From assembly GCF_014650495.1 (NCBI RefSeq), contig NZ_BMVB01000001.1, positions 1-41,905 of the forward strand: DNA of 41,905 nucleotides, written 5' to 3'. Below, piece by piece: positions 41,854 through 41,905 of this stretch. Position 1 is the first letter of the stretch. Each line of letters starts with the position of its first letter. Under the pieces are notes generated by a model, which did no database searches, had not been told where the DNA came from, and saw nothing but the letters and a program-made list of their open reading frames with translations. Source of the stretch: Streptomyces cinnamoneus (GTDB lineage: Bacteria > Actinomycetota > Actinomycetes > Streptomycetales > Streptomycetaceae). A program made the position numbers and the translations under genes.

Positions 41854-41905
41854 ATGAGCACCACCAACGTCGACCTTGACTTCGGCCCCGGCACGGTTGT
41901 CGCCA
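41854..41905 (+). CDS. start of a small ORF, possible RiPP precursor, cut by window end
   Basis: ATG at 41854 has GAGGAG six bases upstream, the spacing expected of a well-translated gene. Only 17 codons are visible: MSTTNVDLDFGPGTVVA. This is acidic and polar like many RiPP leader peptides, and it is the next gene after an MNIO enzyme and its possible partner, where precursors are commonly encoded. It could equally be the start of a larger enzyme; the core region, if any, lies outside the window. Confidence 0.6.
   Translation, partial: MSTTNVDLDFGPGTVVA

Noticed and set aside
41786..41857. 23-codon ORF overlapping the start of the last gene (MAWLSCTPQPARSH...)
   Set aside because: Its ribosome site is poor and it is in a different frame from the well-supported ATG at 41854. 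A regulatory leader peptide is possible but unsupported.

Overview
This window is GC-rich actinobacterial DNA, almost certainly from a Streptomyces chromosome. The evidence is strong third-position G/C in every gene, frequent GTG starts, many ATGA/GTGA overlaps, a hopanoid-type dxs/aminotransferase pair, XRE/DUF397 and SARP regulators, a GH46 chitosanase with a CsnR-like operator, and twin-arginine type secretion signals.

Layout. (1) 1-3588: the end of a hopanoid operon (ispG tail, dxs, HpnO-type aminotransferase). (2) 3619-15106: mostly single-gene units: a protein tyrosine phosphatase, an SGNH hydrolase, an anti-sigma-type ATPase, an XRE/DUF397 regulator pair, an S-adenosyl methyltransferase, an AhpD-like protein, an MBL-fold hydrolase, a secreted chitosanase, a very large beta-propeller/amidohydrolase fusion and a YjbR-like protein. 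(3) 15266-15342: tRNA-Pro(GGG), followed by an EEP-family hydrolase. (4) 16510-20484, minus strand: a 4-hydroxyphenylacetate meta-cleavage operon hpaB-hpaE-hpaD. Its first gene is frameshifted as printed, at a G7 tract. (5) 20702-21961: a Gfo/Idh/MocA oxidoreductase. (6) 22340-26794: a six-repeat NHL protein, a GT4 glycosyltransferase, a small orphan protein and a GT2/GT7-like glycosyltransferase.

(7) 26807-30789: a small unusual biosynthetic set: a stand-alone NRPS-type condensation domain diverging from a methyltransferase, an acyl carrier protein and a ketosynthase. No adenylation domain or acyltransferase is visible. (8) 30790-35144: a helix-turn-helix/NACHT/multi-TM protein, a LuxR-SARP fusion regulator and a coupled unknown protein. 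(9) 35308-38219: a secreted cutinase-like serine hydrolase, then a divergent MerR regulator and YhgE-like membrane protein, closed by a very strong terminator. (10) 38767 to the right edge: a tightly overlapping operon of an acyl-CoA dehydrogenase-like enzyme, a DUF692 (MNIO) iron oxidase-like protein and an unrecognised partner. A small ORF with an excellent ribosome binding site follows and is cut by the window edge.

The last block is the best candidate for an undescribed system. It has the architecture of a RiPP pathway built around a divergent MNIO enzyme, with an added flavoprotein and a possible precursor peptide running off the window. The ketosynthase/ACP/condensation-domain set is the second candidate. 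All functional statements are from reading the sequence; no database search was run.
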